Below are positions 61,171-64,000 of a stretch of 64,000 nucleotides of DNA, piece by piece; the first letter of the stretch is position 1, and every line of letters starts with the position of its first letter. The stretch spans positions 637,327 to 701,326 of the forward strand of contig CANMWO010000002.1 of the NCBI GenBank assembly GCA_947501695.1, read 5' to 3'. The notes under the pieces are model-generated. The model was not told where the DNA came from. It worked only from the letters and a program-made list of their open reading frames with translations, and did not search any database. The position numbers and the translations under genes were made by a program. This DNA is from an uncultured Sphingomonadaceae bacterium (lineage in GTDB: Bacteria > Pseudomonadota > Alphaproteobacteria > Sphingomonadales > Sphingomonadaceae).

Positions 61171-62238
61171 CTATTCTTCTGTCCTCAGCCCGCCATCAAT
61201 GGTGATGGTGGATCCTTCTTCAGGCCAGGTAGTCGAGCTGGATATCAAATTCCCTTGATTGATCACCGCGATCAAAGTTTCGGGAACCGGAAGCACATTA
61301 ACGTCAGCATATATGTCATGCTGCCCCAGTTTCATATGAACCGGCGTATATCGTTTTCGATTGTCGCCAGATATCTCACCCGACACGGTGTTCTGGTAAA
61401 CGGACAAAGCCCTGCCTGAATCTGCAAGTGGTAATATGTAACTATTTTTGCTTTCATCAGCGCGAAACACTGTCCATTTTTCGTACTCTTCAGGGTCTCG
61501 GCAATAGGTGACGGCTTTGACCGTCTGATCTCTGTCACTCTTGTCTTCTTCAGCCGCGCTAGTAATCACACCACCAATCAGAGCATCAACCAGACTGGGG
61601 CGAAAGCTCTTTGCCTTTGACTTGAGCTTGAGTTTTTTGGCGCAGGGCTTCACGGCCAAGGCTGGCGGAGCCTGCTCCAGCTCTTCACCAGTTTCAACCG
61701 TCGATAAAATCTTCAGAATTTCATTTGCTACCGATTGTGCATCATATTCAGCGGACGAGTAACGAACCTTGAGAAGCCAACCATTAATAGGTGCCATGGC
61801 AATCGCGGTGCTTTTGTAACCCGAACCCGAAAGGCTGTAGGAGACTAACATACCCGCTGTCGATGATTGTCCAGCTGGAGTAAAGACGGTGTCAGTCACC
61901 TTTTCTGTAACGAACTCGCCAAAACTGCCGTTCATCAGACTTTGTTTGGCGGTTTCAAACCACAATGGGACAGAATTGATTGCGGGACGGTAAATATAGA
62001 GTGTCAAGCCTCCCTGCTTGTTCGGGTCCTTATAGGACACAACGATGTCCAACTGGTTCTTGGTCAGATCCCGAATCGTTGAACGGTCAAATCCACCCAG
62101 TTTGGCTGGGAAAACAGTTCCGGTATGCTCGTGAACCCAGACCTGATCTGGTTCCGACGAAATATCTGTCGGCTGTGCAAGAGCTTCAGTATGGCCAAAA
62201 ACAAGAAAAAAGCTGAGCAGAAACAGTATTTTGCGCAT
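61171..62238 (-). CDS. Exported protein of unknown function
   Basis: 355 residues with signal peptide (KILFLLSFFLVFGHTEALAQ). The mature part has a beta-rich first half (DRSTIRDLTKNQLDIVVSYKDP) and a Lys-rich stretch (CAKKLKLKSKAKSF) in the middle. No family recognised. It lies between metK and trmB, a place normally empty in related genomes (recollection). Confidence 0.65.
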   Translation of the reverse strand: MRKILFLLSFFLVFGHTEALAQPTDISSEPDQVWVHEHTGTVFPAKLGGFDRSTIRDLTKNQLDIVVSYKDPNKQGGLTLYIYRPAINSVPLWFETAKQSLMNGSFGEFVTEKVTDTVFTPAGQSSTAGMLVSYSLSGSGYKSTAIAMAPINGWLLKVRYSSAEYDAQSVANEILKILSTVETGEELEQAPPALAVKPCAKKLKLKSKAKSFRPSLVDALIGGVITSAAEEDKSDRDQTVKAVTYCRDPEEYEKWTVFRADESKNSYILPLADSGRALSVYQNTVSGEISGDNRKRYTPVHMKLGQHDIYADVNVLPVPETLIAVINQGNLISSSTTWPEEGSTITIDGGLRTEE

Positions 62239-62316
62239 TTGGTTAGCCTCCTGGCAGGTCCCTCATCAGAGCATAAGAATAGCATTGCCCATTGGCAATG
62301 AATGCTTGCGCAAAAG

Positions 62317-63531
62317 TCAGTTGATTGCCGCTTTTAGAGCATCCACCAGATCGGTCTTTTCCCACGTGAAAAATTCACCGTCCGCTTTACGCCCAAAATG
62401 CCCATAAGCAGCCGTCGGGCTGTATATCGGCTTGTTGAGACCAAGATGCGTGCGAATGCCTTTTGGCGTCAACCGGACCAATTTCGGTAGGATTTCTTCC
62501 AGCTTCTCTTCGCTGACGGTTCCAGTGCCATGCAGATCTACGTTGATCGACAATGGTTCTGCCACACCAATGGCGTAAGACAGCTGGATCGCACAACGTT
62601 TGGCAAGGCCAGCGGCGACGATATTTTTCGCCAGATAGCGGGTAATATAAGCCGCTGACCGGTCCACTTTTGTAGGGTCTTTACCTGAGAAAGCACCGCC
62701 GCCATGCGGGCTAGCACCGCCATAGGTGTCGACAATGATCTTCCGGCCGGTGAGGCCCGCATCACCATCTGGTCCACCAATTTCAAAGCGACCCGTTGGG
62801 TTTACGTGGATGACCGTATTATCCGTGATAAAGCCGTCCGGCAGCACCGAATGGAACACGCCCATCACATATTCGCGCAATTCTTCGTACAAGGCAGGAT
62901 TATCGCTATCCTTATAATAGCCCGGTGCATGCTGGGTCGATACCACCAATGCAGTCGCCTCCACCGGCACTTCGTTGACATAGCGCAGCGTCACTTGGCT
63001 CTTGCTATCTGGCTCCAGAAACGGTGCCTTGCCGCTGTGACGGTCCGCTGCCATTTGCTTCAATATCTGATGCGAATATTGCAGCGTCGCTGGCATCAGA
63101 GCGGGCGTTTCGTCACTCGCATAGCCAAACATGATACCTTGGTCGCCGGCGCCTTCATCCTTATTGCCGCTTTCATCAACGCCTTGCGCGATATGAGCGG
63201 ATTGGGGGTGAAGATGATTTTCAAAGGTCAGGTTCTGCCAATGAAACCCGTCTTGCTCATAGCCAATTTTCTTGACGGTATCCCGCACAACGGTCTGAAT
63301 TTCTTCCTGCGCGCCGGGAGCCCAATTGCCATCGGTATCGATCATGCCCTTGCCGCGTACTTCACCGGCCAAAATGACGCGATCCGTGGTGGTCATGGTT
63401 TCACAGGCAACCCGTGCTTCAGGATCTTTGGATAAAAACAGATCGACGATCGCATCGGAAATCTGGTCAGAGACCTTGTCAGGATGGCCTTCGGATACAG
63501 ATTCGGAGGTGAAGATAAATTCTGAACGCAT
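62317..63531 (-). CDS. metK: S-adenosylmethionine synthetase
   Basis: 404 residues. [31 protein letters not shown] and [19 protein letters not shown] are invariant MetK motifs. Makes SAM from Met and ATP. ATG 63531 with AGGAAAAG upstream. I see no SAM riboswitch in the 70-base leader. Confidence 0.97.
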   Translation of the reverse strand: MRSEFIFTSESVSEGHPDKVSDQISDAIVDLFLSKDPEARVACETMTTTDRVILAGEVRGKGMIDTDGNWAPGAQEEIQTVVRDTVKKIGYEQDGFHWQNLTFENHLHPQSAHIAQGVDESGNKDEGAGDQGIMFGYASDETPALMPATLQYSHQILKQMAADRHSGKAPFLEPDSKSQVTLRYVNEVPVEATALVVSTQHAPGYYKDSDNPALYEELREYVMGVFHSVLPDGFITDNTVIHVNPTGRFEIGGPDGDAGLTGRKIIVDTYGGASPHGGGAFSGKDPTKVDRSAAYITRYLAKNIVAAGLAKRCAIQLSYAIGVAEPLSINVDLHGTGTVSEEKLEEILPKLVRLTPKGIRTHLGLNKPIYSPTAAYGHFGRKADGEFFTWEKTDLVDALKAAIN

Positions 63532-63601
63532 GACTTTTCCTAGTATTTGGTCGCGTGAGGGCGCGTTATGTTAGATATAAAGAAAGGTTTATATGCGCCT
63601 C

Positions 63602-64000
63602 TTAACGAGCACGAAGCCGGATGGCAATGGCACAGATCAGTAATAGGAGCGCCAGTCCCAGCGGCAGCACATTGCCGTAGCGCGCAAACATCGTAGGACT
63701 TTCGGCAGACGGGAGTTTTGTGTCAATCCGACCCGCCTGTCCCATGGGAATGCTCTCGACCACCTTGCCCTTGCTAGTGATGACGGCGGATATCCCCGTC
63801 GGTGTCGAACGAATGACCGGAAGCCCTTCTTCAATCGCCCGCAATTGTGCTTGCGCAAGATGCTGCGGCGGCCCCCATGATCCGAACCAGGCATCATTGG
63901 ACGGGTTGAAGATAAAGTCGGGGCGATTTTCTAAATCAACCACTTGGCCAGAGAAGATAATTTCATAACAGACTTGCAAACCCGCTTTCCCCAGTGCGCC
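63602..64000 (-). CDS. lnt: Apolipoprotein N-acyltransferase, C-terminal part; continues past the right edge
   Basis: C-terminal 132 codons of a nitrilase-domain protein. The catalytic Cys is in LQVCYEIIFSG; further FNPSNDAWFGSWGPPQHLAQAQLRA and the last membrane helix (VLPLGLALLLLICAIAI) match Lnt. The first in-frame codon visible at the edge encodes Gly, and the frame is open to base 64000, so the gene starts outside. TTG at 63979 is internal, not a start. Confidence 0.88.
   Translation of the reverse strand, partial: GALGKAGLQVCYEIIFSGQVVDLENRPDFIFNPSNDAWFGSWGPPQHLAQAQLRAIEEGLPVIRSTPTGISAVITSKGKVVESIPMGQAGRIDTKLPSAESPTMFARYGNVLPLGLALLLLICAIAIRLRAR

Noticed and set aside
63532-63601. SAM riboswitch upstream of metK
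   Set aside because: The leader is short and I find none of the known SAM-II or SAM/SAH core patterns.
1-64000. CRISPR arrays, tRNA genes, prophage or transposon
   Set aside because: Scanning by eye found no regular spaced repeats, no tRNA T-loop patterns and no transposase, integrase or phage proteins.

Overview
The window looks like chromosome from a moderate-GC alphaproteobacterium of the order Sphingomonadales (inference). Support: two TonB-dependent receptors, one of the Oar type; an lnt / metK / trmB neighbourhood at the right edge; CarD, FdxA, a SUV3-like helicase and a LytM peptidase together; a magnesium-type HemB; a perfect CtrA box; and frequent ATGA/TTGA gene overlaps. I see no tRNA, rRNA, CRISPR array, transposase or integrase.

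Region 1 (1-27869) is a dense catabolic island. The first operon runs from a LeuC-like large subunit, cut by the left edge, through LeuD-like, an HMG-CoA-lyase-family aldolase and a family III CoA-transferase, then a KstD/fumarate-reductase-like flavoprotein, an NmrA protein and a PhoX/DUF839 protein. On the minus strand follow an isochorismatase-like amidohydrolase, a TonB receptor, two tandem SnoaL-fold proteins and a hydantoin-racemase-family protein that has no cysteine at all. A GntR/FCD regulator lies divergent to these. A second CoA-transferase and a second HMG-CoA-lyase homologue are divergent from each other, followed by HyuA/HyuB, a possible 38-residue membrane peptide, three SDRs, an XdhC homologue, an exported protein, an MFS carrier and a pair of acyl-CoA dehydrogenases. 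Palindromes of the form TTGTATACAA lie in the two divergent promoter regions next to the regulator and make this look like one regulon. My reading (inference) is import of an unknown, probably branched and N-containing or cyclic, substrate, ATP-dependent ring opening, and two rounds of CoA activation followed by retro-aldol/Claisen cleavage.

Region 2 (28022-35213) is a fully coupled MoxR-DUF58-type membrane operon (DUF4129, DUF4350, MoxR, DUF58, SpoIIM-like, RDD), with a divergent multi-pass membrane protein. Region 3 (35304-39133) encodes a Tat-exported IorAB-type molybdenum hydroxylase with its cytochrome c lipoprotein and a MocA-like cytidylyltransferase. Region 4 (39135-47877) holds a Tiki-like lipoprotein, a queuosine-precursor transporter, a LOG protein, a coupled set (NupC nucleoside transporter, 2-oxoglutarate oxygenase, uridine kinase) that suggests pyrimidine deoxynucleoside salvage, and a large Oar-like receptor.

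Region 5 (48005-64000) is mostly housekeeping: carD, a GC-rich repeat element, fdxA, an S4 protein, a SUV3-like helicase, a CtrA-box-preceded LytM peptidase, hemB, two GNATs, a gamma-carbonic-anhydrase-like protein, rplU with a long Lys/Ala tail and a structured leader, rpmA, a PF10118 protein, trmB preceded by a possible AUU-initiated small gene, an exported protein, metK and the 3' part of lnt. All functions are by motif recognition without database searches.
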